Below are positions 1 through 5,437 of a stretch of DNA of 6,593 nucleotides, piece after piece. Within the stretch, counting starts at the first letter, position 1. Each line of letters begins with the position of its first letter. Location of the stretch: NCBI GenBank assembly GCA_028709985.1, contig JAQUTB010000098.1:1-6593 (forward strand), given 5' to 3'. The stretch comes from Dethiosulfovibrio sp. Its GTDB lineage: Bacteria; Synergistota; Synergistia; Synergistales; Dethiosulfovibrionaceae. A program made the translations under genes and the position numbers. Under the pieces are notes generated by a model. That model was not told where the DNA came from and did no database searches. It saw nothing but the letters and a program-made list of their open reading frames with translations.

Positions 1-86
1 GGACCTACGTGTCCGCCACTGTTATGGCGGCGGCCCAGCTGGTAAGGCTTTTGGTCCTGAGGAATATGTTCGGGCGCGACGAGTAG
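1..86 (+). CDS. C-terminal end of a probable YugP-family membrane zinc metallopeptidase (partial)
   Basis: Reading from base 3, the frame stays open for 27 codons and ends at the TAG at 84-86. The tail reads TYVSATVMAAAQLVRLLVLR followed by NMFGRDE. It is a small-residue and leucine-rich hydrophobic segment closed by a short charged end. From memory, this closely resembles the C-terminus of the neutral zinc metallopeptidase family (YugP, PF04298), whose last membrane helix contains a TYVAAAL...LLRLL pattern. The HExxH catalytic motif would lie upstream, outside the window. YugP-type genes are commonly found near fmt and rsmB in Clostridia, which agrees with rsmB two genes downstream. The terminator at 136-167 would end this gene's transcript. 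The call rests on only 27 residues and on synteny, so another membrane protein cannot be excluded. Confidence 0.6.
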   Translation, partial: TYVSATVMAAAQLVRLLVLRNMFGRDE

Positions 87-95
87 GGCCGATTG

Positions 96-109
96 GAAAA
101 GCGCTTTTC
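96..109. repeat. 14-bp perfect palindrome, possible operator
   Basis: GAAAAGCGCTTTTC is identical to its own reverse complement. It lies in the 105-base gap between the peptidase stop and the next gene, just upstream of a TATACT box at 123-128, and would overlap the -35 region of a promoter there. A transcription-factor half-site pair is plausible. As RNA it would form only a weak, nearly loopless hairpin. A function is inferred from position and symmetry alone. Confidence 0.35.
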
Positions 110-133
110 ATCCGGTACAGGCTATACTAAGAT
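105..133 (+). promoter_or_regulatory. Possible sigma-70-type promoter for the DUF6391-rsmB-PASTA-rpe-rodZ-rimO operon
   Basis: Two overlapping -10-like hexamers are visible: TATACT at 123-128 (5 of 6 to TATAAT) and TAAGAT at 128-133 (4 of 6). TTTTCA at 105-110 matches TTGACA at 4 of 6 positions and sits 17 bases before TAAGAT. TATACT itself has no good -35 at 16-18 bases. Transcription would begin near 135-140, at or inside the hairpin at 136-161, so the mRNA would carry that hairpin close to its 5' end. This is the only intergenic room for a promoter upstream of a run of nearly abutting genes, which is the main argument for it. The hexamer match alone is weak. Confidence 0.3.
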
Positions 134-135
134 AG

Positions 136-167
136 GGTGGCCCTCCTCTGGAGAGGCCACCTTTTAT
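136..167 (+). terminator. Rho-independent terminator after the YugP-like gene
   Basis: GGTGGCC (136-142) pairs perfectly with GGCCACC (155-161). Inside it, CTCC (143-146) pairs with GGAG (150-153) around a TCT loop, with A154 bulged. TTTTAT follows directly at 162-167. An 11-bp GC-rich hairpin with a U-tract is a classic intrinsic terminator. It lies 50 bases after the stop at 84-86 and ends 24 bases before the next gene's start. If a promoter at about 105-133 is real, the same hairpin could also act as a 5' stabilising or attenuating structure of the downstream mRNA. Confidence 0.82.
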
Positions 168-175
168 CGTGTTAT

Positions 176-186
176 GGAGAGGGGGG
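176..186 (+). promoter_or_regulatory. Ribosome binding site that fixes the DUF6391 gene start
   Basis: GGAGAGGGGGG lies 5 bases before the ATG at 192. No comparable purine run precedes the alternative TTG at 93, and the ATG at 174 would place this run inside the gene. The site therefore decides for 192. Confidence 0.75.
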
Positions 187-191
187 CTAAT

Positions 192-878
192 ATGCCTCTT
201 TTAGTGCTTTTGGTAGTGTTGTTTTTGGTTCCCTGGCTCGGGCTGGCTTTGCTGATATCGGTGGGACTGCTGATGCTTGTCCTGGTCCCGCTTGGCGTCG
301 CTGGTGGGGCTCTTTTCTCTATCATGGCCAAACCGTCAAATCTGACGTCCATATTCTGCGACGGTAAAGTCAAGAGGGTTCACGCTCTACAGCATGCCAC
401 CTGTAACGTCCTGATCTCCCGTGGGTATGTCTGCTCGCCAGGGGCGGTCGACAGAGGGGGATTTTCGGTGGAGGGCCTCGATGACGCTTCGTCCGTGATG
501 GGAGCCGCAAGGGAGGCGCTGGAGCTTTTGAAGTCAGGCCGGAGGGATCTGGCGATCTATCCCAGGTGTGGCGCGACCATGCTGGGGGTCAACCTTCTGC
601 TCTCGTGTGTCTTTATCGTTCTGACGGTCATCTCCGGTCACTTTGGACTTCTTTCCGTTGTGGTAGCCCTGGTGATGGCCCATATTTTGGGGCCCGTTCT
701 GTCCCCCTCGATCCAGAGGTGGCTGACTACGGAGTGGAAAATGGGGTCTCTGTCGATTTCGGGCGTAGAATCCAGGTCGGGCATAAGGCGGATGGGGGGA
801 TTTTCGGTTATGATGTCCCGTGTGATCTACGTGAGCGTCCAGGAGGACGCAGGAGTTATAGAGGCGGAGGTAGTTTGA
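192..878 (+). CDS. DUF6391 family integral membrane protein, function unknown
   Basis: The protein has 228 residues from the ATG at 192. This start is chosen because it follows a strong purine-rich RBS; the frame is open back to a TTG at 93, but that start would read through the terminator hairpin. Residues 3-45 are very hydrophobic (one long or two short membrane segments) and residues 130-170 hold one or two more. Between them, residues about 50-125 are soluble and carry HALQHAT (64-70), a GGFSVEGL stretch (89-96) and AIYPRCG (121-127). From memory these correspond to the hallmarks of DUF6391, known mainly from cyanobacteria as HALEHAT and a later HxxCG-like motif. Here the usual Glu is Gln67. 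The C-terminal 55 residues are polar and probably soluble. The family has no established function. The spaced His64, His68 and Cys126 could bind a metal, but that is conjecture. The gene heads the operon and its TGA overlaps the rsmB ATG as TGATG. Confidence 0.72.
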   Translation: MPLLVLLVVLFLVPWLGLALLISVGLLMLVLVPLGVAGGALFSIMAKPSNLTSIFCDGKVKRVHALQHATCNVLISRGYVCSPGAVDRGGFSVEGLDDASSVMGAAREALELLKSGRRDLAIYPRCGATMLGVNLLLSCVFIVLTVISGHFGLLSVVVALVMAHILGPVLSPSIQRWLTTEWKMGSLSISGVESRSGIRRMGGFSVMMSRVIYVSVQEDAGVIEAEVV

Positions 879-2281
879 TGATTTCAGATAGCGGTGGGAA
901 AAGCTTTGTAAAGGGAGATAGAAGGCCCGGTGGAAGCTCCGGTCAATCCCGTGGTGGGACCAGGCCTATGAGGGGAATTGAGGCTGCGCTGGAGGTTTGG
1001 CAGGAGGTCAGAAGGGGGGCCTTCGCCAGCGAAAGCCTGAGGAAGGTGTCGGACAGGGTCTCCCACAGGGACAGACCTCTTACCGCTACTTTGGTCTATT
1101 CCCTCATCCGTAGGGAGTCCCTTTGGCGTGAGGTGGTGGGGCGTTTTCTAAAGACCGGTAGCGGAGTCTCCCCCGCGGTCAAGGATGCCCTCTTAGTAGG
1201 CGCCGCCGGCGCCCTTGAGCTGAGGACCTTCGAGCCCAAGGTATTGGTAAATGCCCTGGTCGAGTGGACCAAAGTAAGGGATGAGCATGGTGGAAAGGTT
1301 GTCAACGCCGTCCTTCGTCGCATAGTGGACGAGGGAGGTAAGGTCCTGGCCGAGATAGAGGGAAGCCCCGCCTTTGCCGACTTGGCCATGAGAACCGGCA
1401 CTCCCCTGTGGGTCGCAAGGGCATGGGAAAACTGTTTTGGAAGGGAGGACGGCAGGGCGTTGGTGGAGTTGCAGGCCCAGCCGATTTCCCTGTCCCTAAG
1501 GGTATCCCCTGGAGTGAACAGAGATGACGTAGTGGAGGGATTGATTAAGGGCGGCTACAACGCCGATCCCTCATCGGTCCTGCCCTTCTCGGTCAGGTTG
1601 GACGGCACGGCGCTCCCCACTTCGCTGCCCGGTTACGATTCGGGCGAGATAACCCCTCAGAGCGAGTCGTCCATGTTTTTCCTGGAGAGCATAAGAGGAG
1701 TGGCTAAAGGGCCATTTCTGGACATGTGCGCCGGACGGGGCATAAAGACCGGTCAGCTCGTACAGATGTACCCCGGCTCCTCGGTCGAGGGATGGGATCT
1801 GTCCGATTCTAGAATAAACGCTGCCAGGAGAGAGATGGCTAGGTTGGGCTTCCCGGACTACGTGAGCTTTTTCTGCGGCGATGGGCTGAAGCTGGATCCT
1901 AGAGTGACCCCGAATACGGTTATTCTTGACGCCCCCTGTTCCGGCAGTGGGACCTGGCGGCGTCATCCCGAGGCTAAGTGGAGGTTTACCCAGGAGGCCT
2001 TGGCCGATTACAGCGCGACCCAGGTAAAGCTCCTCAAAAGAGCGGTGGATATGGTGGCTCCCGGCGGAACGGTCCTTTACGGGACATGCAGCCTTTTCAA
2101 GGAAGAAAACGAACAGGTCGTTGCCAAGGTCATGTCGGAGCGGCCCGGGCTTTTGGAGCTGGATCCTCCGTCTGAGATATCCTCAAGAGGAAGAAGGGGC
2201 AGGCCCTGGGGGCATTATATTTGGCCCGACAGTCCCTGGTCCGACGGCTTCTACATGGCCCTTCTTTCGGTAAGGCACTGA
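878..2281 (+). CDS. rsmB: 16S rRNA (cytosine-C5)-methyltransferase RsmB
   Basis: The 467-residue product is predicted to methylate C5 of a 16S rRNA cytosine (C967 in E. coli numbering) using S-adenosylmethionine in the cytoplasm. After a Gly/Arg-rich, probably disordered tail (1-30), residues about 31-160 match the NusB-like RNA-binding domain (RDRPLTATLVY, KVLVNALVEW, GGKVVNAVLRR). The methyltransferase domain follows: GEITPQSESS (256-265), SAM motif I LDMCAGRGIKTGQL (281-294), motif IV DAPCSGSGTWRRHP (351-364) with Cys354, and motif VI YGTCSLFKEENE (401-412) with Cys404. Both cysteines of the NOL1/NOP2/Sun mechanism are present. Motif I lacks the usual Pro of CAAPGGKT. The start ATG at 878 overlaps the previous stop and follows GGAGGT (866-871); the frame is open upstream to 566, but that part lies entirely within the DUF6391 gene. 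The length is slightly above the usual 430-450 because of the N-terminal tail. Confidence 0.93.
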   Translation: MISDSGGKSFVKGDRRPGGSSGQSRGGTRPMRGIEAALEVWQEVRRGAFASESLRKVSDRVSHRDRPLTATLVYSLIRRESLWREVVGRFLKTGSGVSPAVKDALLVGAAGALELRTFEPKVLVNALVEWTKVRDEHGGKVVNAVLRRIVDEGGKVLAEIEGSPAFADLAMRTGTPLWVARAWENCFGREDGRALVELQAQPISLSLRVSPGVNRDDVVEGLIKGGYNADPSSVLPFSVRLDGTALPTSLPGYDSGEITPQSESSMFFLESIRGVAKGPFLDMCAGRGIKTGQLVQMYPGSSVEGWDLSDSRINAARREMARLGFPDYVSFFCGDGLKLDPRVTPNTVILDAPCSGSGTWRRHPEAKWRFTQEALADYSATQVKLLKRAVDMVAPGGTVLYGTCSLFKEENEQVVAKVMSERPGLLELDPPSEISSRGRRGRPWGHYIWPDSPWSDGFYMALLSVRH

Positions 2282-2286
2282 GGAGG
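2281..2286 (+). promoter_or_regulatory. Ribosome binding site for the PASTA gene, with ATG and TTG candidates downstream
   Basis: AGGAGG begins on the last base of the rsmB stop. The ATG at 2291 reads only ATG-GTT-TGA and cannot start a gene. The TTG at 2296, 9 bases from the RBS, is in frame with the PASTA protein and gives MKKVVRLSLILVLL, a typical Lys-rich start before a membrane helix. The RBS therefore supports TTG 2296. Confidence 0.75.
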
Positions 2287-2295
2287 TGTGATGGT

Positions 2296-3501
2296 TTGAA
2301 AAAGGTAGTTCGTCTAAGCCTTATACTGGTTCTTTTGGCTATTCTCGGCTCGGCTGGGACAGTGTTCTACACCGTCTTTCTGGGAGGAGAGTCCGTGGTG
2401 GTCCCTCCCATGGTGGGAACCTCCGTGTTGGACGCGGTCGCCATGGCGGAGCGAATGGGGCTGAGGGTCAGGGTAGACCAGGAGGATTCACTTGAGACCA
2501 GGGGGACCGTTATAGCTCAATGGCCCCAGGCTGGGATAAAGATCCGAACCGAAAAAATCCTCATACTCAAGGTCAGCAAGGGAGGCTACAAAAAGGCCCT
2601 TCCAGATCTGCGGGGGCTGGAGTTCTCAATGGCCAGCTCGAAGCTTAGCGAGATGGACTTCGTCCTAGGTGACGTCATAAGGGTCCAGAACCAAAGGCCC
2701 GCCGGTATGGTAATAGCCCAAAACCCCGCTGCTCCTGTTATGGTCAGCAGGTCCAGACCGGTGAGTCTCCTAGTCAGCATGGGACCGGAAAGGGACGTTC
2801 GCGGCCACATAACCGTGCCTGACGTCCTCGGAAACGACGAGGAGTCGGCCAGAAAACTGGTGGCTGAGAGCGGTCTGTCCGTATCGGTGGAGTACGTCTA
2901 CACCCAGTCCTCCCCCCCGGGAATGGCCATCTCCATGACCCCAAAAGCTGGCAGTAAGGTCAGTCCAGGCTCCGCAGTAACAGTGAAGGTATCCACCATG
3001 AAACAGGCTGGAGCCCCAGCTACAGCCGCGGTTCCTCCTTCGGCCCCCGTGGTGACCCTCCCCGGGACCGCTTCTGATCTGGGATCCCAGACTGTGCCGG
3101 AGCAGCCTAAGCCGGTACAGCAGTCCACCGGTGGAGCCAGGGTCGTTGTCGTCACACCAGGAGAGACTCAGCCCAAGCCCCAAAATCAGCCTTCATCTCA
3201 GCCCCCACAGCAGGAGCAGCCCCAGGTAGCGCAGACTCCGGCGCCTCAGCCGGTCTCGACCCCAGCTCCTGCTAAGCCGGTCGTCTCGGGAAAGACCGCT
3301 AAGGTTAGATATCAGGTTCCACCTCTGACAAAGCCCTTGACCCTCAAGATCGAGATGATAGACAAAAGCGGAGCTAAGGCGTTAGTCAATAAGGAGGTCG
3401 CAGGCGGTGAATACATCTCTTTGGACGCTCCCTATAACGGTGAGGCAGCTGTAACCATATACCTTGGAGGAGAATTTGTATGGCAAGACAGATATCGTTA
3501 G
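2296..3501 (+). CDS. Membrane-anchored triple-PASTA protein without a kinase domain
   Basis: The protein has 401 residues from the TTG at 2296. Residues 2-3 are lysines, then residues 4-29 form one hydrophobic segment (signal anchor), so the rest should face the periplasm or wall. Three PASTA-like repeats follow: about 34-95 (VPPMVGTSVLDA, GTVIAQWPQAG), 102-163 (LPDLRGLEFSMA, GMVIAQNPAA) and 171-234 (ITVPDVLGNDEESA, GMAISMTPKAG). Each shows the VPdvlG start, the GxVi.Q.P.aG turn and the final VxlxVS strand. Residues 235-330 are a Pro/Gln/Ala-rich linker. Residues about 331-401 form a compact, strand-rich domain that I do not recognise. PASTA domains in PrkC/PknB kinases and penicillin-binding proteins bind muropeptide or cell wall. 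Neither a kinase nor a transpeptidase domain is present here, and there is no room for one. The gene sits between rsmB and rpe, the position prkC holds in many Firmicutes. A role as a wall-binding structural or sensor protein is inferred. Its end overlaps rpe by 22 bases. Confidence 0.85.
   Translation: MKKVVRLSLILVLLAILGSAGTVFYTVFLGGESVVVPPMVGTSVLDAVAMAERMGLRVRVDQEDSLETRGTVIAQWPQAGIKIRTEKILILKVSKGGYKKALPDLRGLEFSMASSKLSEMDFVLGDVIRVQNQRPAGMVIAQNPAAPVMVSRSRPVSLLVSMGPERDVRGHITVPDVLGNDEESARKLVAESGLSVSVEYVYTQSSPPGMAISMTPKAGSKVSPGSAVTVKVSTMKQAGAPATAAVPPSAPVVTLPGTASDLGSQTVPEQPKPVQQSTGGARVVVVTPGETQPKPQNQPSSQPPQQEQPQVAQTPAPQPVSTPAPAKPVVSGKTAKVRYQVPPLTKPLTLKIEMIDKSGAKALVNKEVAGGEYISLDAPYNGEAAVTIYLGGEFVWQDRYR
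3166..3276 (+). repeat. Pro/Gln-rich low-complexity linker region within the PASTA gene
   Basis: Residues 291-327 of the PASTA protein are dominated by Pro, Gln, Ala and Thr (for example SSQPPQQEQPQ and QTPAPQPVSTPAPAKP), encoded by repeated CAG, CCC and CCG codons. The composition fits an extended, disordered spacer that holds the last domain away from the PASTA repeats. No exact repeat unit is evident at DNA level. Confidence 0.7.
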
Positions 3502-4178
3502 ACGGGAGGACCTTTCTGGTCGCCCCTTCCCTGCTTTCCGCAGACCAGCTAAACATGGCGGAGAGCATAGCCTCTTTGGGTAAAAAGCACGATTGGCTTC
3601 ACGTGGACGTTATGGATGGACACTTCGTTCCCAACCTTTCCTACGGATCGTCCCTGGTTCGTGCCCTCAGGAAGAGATATCCGGAGGAAATCCTGGATGT
3701 CCACCTTATGGTCCAGCCACCGGAGGATTTTATAGAGCCCTTTATCGACTCGGATCCGGACTTTTTGACCGTTCACGCCGAGGCCACACCTCACATTCAC
3801 AGGGTTCTGGGGAGGATCAAGGAGAGAGGGATAAGGCCCGGCGTGGTGCTCAACCCAGGAACCCCTGTCGAGTCGATTTTACCGGTCATCCATATGGTTG
3901 ACATGGTTCTTGTAATGTCTGTCAACCCGGGCTTCGGGGGGCAGTCTTTCCTGCCAGAGGTGACCTCCAAGGTCGTCGACCTGTGCCGCGTCAGGGCCGC
4001 CAGGGGGCTGTCTTTTCTTGTGGAGATGGACGGCGGAATAGGCCCCTCCAACGTGTTGGACGTGGTTAGATGCGGAGTTGACGTGGTGGTCATGGGCAGC
4101 GCTGTCTTCGGAACAGAAGACCCAGGGAGGACCGTAGAGGATATACGTAAAAAAGTTGTGGAGGGTAGCTTAAAATGA
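3480..4178 (+). CDS. rpe: Ribulose-phosphate 3-epimerase
   Basis: The 232-residue product interconverts D-ribulose 5-phosphate and D-xylulose 5-phosphate in the cytoplasmic pentose phosphate pathway. The TIM-barrel family motifs appear in order: APSLLSAD (15-22), HVDVMDGHFVPNLS (41-54), DVHLMV (73-78), VHAEA (98-102), LNPGTP (124-129), MSVNPGFGGQ (146-155), EMDGGI (182-187) and the phosphate-binding MGSAVF (205-210). The four expected metal ligands are present as His41, Asp43, His75 and Asp184, and both catalytic aspartates (43, 184) are among them. The length is normal (about 215-230) with roughly ten extra N-terminal residues. The ATG at 3480 follows GGAGG at 3466-3470 and lies 22 bases inside the PASTA gene. 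The last base pairs form an ATGA overlap with the next gene. The coupling to a cell-wall protein follows the rpe neighbourhood known in Firmicutes. Confidence 0.96.
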   Translation: MARQISLDGRTFLVAPSLLSADQLNMAESIASLGKKHDWLHVDVMDGHFVPNLSYGSSLVRALRKRYPEEILDVHLMVQPPEDFIEPFIDSDPDFLTVHAEATPHIHRVLGRIKERGIRPGVVLNPGTPVESILPVIHMVDMVLVMSVNPGFGGQSFLPEVTSKVVDLCRVRAARGLSFLVEMDGGIGPSNVLDVVRCGVDVVVMGSAVFGTEDPGRTVEDIRKKVVEGSLK

Positions 4179-5437
4179 GAGAATCTTTTGATGAATTTGA
4201 TTCTGCTGCATCCGAGAGGGACGATATTCACGGGGAGGTGTCCCTTCAGTCCTTGGGTGCTATCGTAAAGGAGGAGAGGGAGGCCAAAGGTCTGACCATA
4301 GACTACATGGCCGATAAGACAAAAATACGTCAGGCCTACCTGATAGGAATAGAGTCCGGGGCGATGGAGGGATTCCACGGCAACGTCTATAAAAGGGGTT
4401 TCGTCAAATGCTATCTGGAGTCTTTGGACATGATAGACCTTTGGCCCTATTACGACGGGTTGTTGAAGGATGGTCCATCCAAGGTCGATCTCGATGCGAC
4501 TCCTCCCCTTGGGGATTTTACCCCACCGACTAAGGGCTTCAGAAAGGGCTCCAGAAAGACAGTTTTTGCGCTCCTCTTAGCGGTTATAGCCGCCTCAGGC
4601 TGGTATATATGGTCCAACAGGGATGTCCTGAAAACCGAGGTCGTGAGGATTCAGGAGGAGCAGATGGAGATGGCTCAAAAGGCCAAAGAGCAAAAGGCCA
4701 AAGAAGAGCATGAGCGACTGGAGGCAGAGGCGGCTGAAGCTGCCCGTCTTGCCGCCTCTCAGGATAGTTCGGTCGTGGCAGCTGTTCCAGATTTATCGGA
4801 GATCGTCACTTCTGGCGATGAGGGCAAGCCGGTTCTGTCCGTGATGGCTCTCAAAGATTCCTGGGTCAGGATAACCAGGGAGGGAGAGAGAATCTTCGGA
4901 GGAACCCTGAAGGTAGGGCAGGACATGAAGGTCGAGGCCACCGGCAGAATACACGTCATCTACGGTCGTCCCGAGACCTTAAAGGTCGCCTGGAACGGAG
5001 CGGAGATAGATCCCTCCAAGGAAGGGCCTGGGCCGGTCCATTTCCTCTATTCGTCCGACGGTAAATACTCCGCCATATCGGCCCAGGACGCCGAGGCACT
5101 TTGGGCTCAAGCTCCCTTATCGGAGGATTTGATGCCGGAGGAGGAGCCTGTGGCGGAGGTCAAGGCCGGCCCGGCTGTGATGATCATAAAGGCGACCAAG
5201 GGTGACTGTTGGCTCAAGGCCACGTCTGGGAACAAGACCCACTACGCCGGGACCCTTAAAAAGGGATCCGAGGCATCCATGGATCTGTCCAGCCCCGTCC
5301 ACGTGGTGTTCGGCAACCCCTCCGCTGTGTCGGTCTTCGTCGACGGCAAGGACGTCGGATACGCTGGGACACCCGGTCAGGTGGCTAGGACTATTTACGG
5401 GACCGACGGATCGGTGAAGGCAGCGCCAAAACAATGA
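4175..5437 (+). CDS. rodZ: RodZ-like cell-shape protein: HTH, one membrane helix, two DUF4115-like domains
   Basis: The protein has 420 residues. After an acidic 20-residue N-terminus, residues about 24-90 match the RodZ cytoplasmic helix-turn-helix (LGAIVKEEREAKGLTIDYMA, TKIRQAYLIGIE, NVYKRGFVKCYL). Tyr72 and Phe76 fall where, as I recall, E. coli RodZ has the MreB-contacting Phe60 and Tyr64. A basic patch (GFRKGSRK, 121-128) precedes a single membrane helix (129-147), and residues about 155-195 are a highly charged probable coiled coil. Residues about 220-292 and 334-396 are two related copies of the DUF4115-like beta domain. Each has an Asp-x-Trp start (DSWVRI; DCWLKA), a GTLKxG turn and an (R/S)xxHV-(I/V)-(Y/F)G-x-P strand. 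Most RodZ proteins have one. RodZ links MreB to the elongasome at the inner membrane. The start ATG overlaps the rpe stop (ATGA) and follows GGAGGG at 4160-4165. RodZ followed by rimO is a common bacterial order. Confidence 0.87.
   Translation: MRESFDEFDSAASERDDIHGEVSLQSLGAIVKEEREAKGLTIDYMADKTKIRQAYLIGIESGAMEGFHGNVYKRGFVKCYLESLDMIDLWPYYDGLLKDGPSKVDLDATPPLGDFTPPTKGFRKGSRKTVFALLLAVIAASGWYIWSNRDVLKTEVVRIQEEQMEMAQKAKEQKAKEEHERLEAEAAEAARLAASQDSSVVAAVPDLSEIVTSGDEGKPVLSVMALKDSWVRITREGERIFGGTLKVGQDMKVEATGRIHVIYGRPETLKVAWNGAEIDPSKEGPGPVHFLYSSDGKYSAISAQDAEALWAQAPLSEDLMPEEEPVAEVKAGPAVMIIKATKGDCWLKATSGNKTHYAGTLKKGSEASMDLSSPVHVVFGNPSAVSVFVDGKDVGYAGTPGQVARTIYGTDGSVKAAPKQ
4676..4704 (+). repeat. 15-bp in-frame tandem repeat in the RodZ coiled coil
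   Basis: CAAAAGGCCAAAGA occurs at 4676-4689 and again at 4691-4704, giving a 15-bp period with 14 identical bases. It encodes QKAKE twice (residues 168-177). Being a multiple of three, copy-number change would alter only the length of the charged helix. Confidence 0.8.

Noticed and set aside
566..877. Open extension of the rsmB frame upstream, giving 104 extra residues
   Set aside because: It lies wholly inside the DUF6391 gene, its residues resemble no RsmB N-terminus, and the ATG at 878 has an excellent RBS and a TGATG overlap.
1571..1966. Minus-strand open frame opposite the RsmB methyltransferase domain
   Set aside because: It is antisense to strongly conserved catalytic motifs, with no RBS or domain features.
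2221..2295. Upstream in-frame start for the PASTA protein inside the rsmB 3' end
   Set aside because: The 25 extra residues are Arg-rich and out of character before a signal anchor. The AGGAGG at 2281-2286 points to the TTG at 2296.
2400..3000. PASTA repeats as the tail of a split or frameshifted serine/threonine kinase
   Set aside because: The preceding sequence is intact rsmB, which ends 14 bases before the start. No kinase remnant is present in any frame, and the protein begins with its own signal anchor.
3797..4378. Long minus-strand open frame of 193 codons opposite rpe and the rodZ start
   Set aside because: It is a low-information Ser/Thr/Pro-rich translation with no recognisable motif, opposite a clearly conserved epimerase: a shadow frame.
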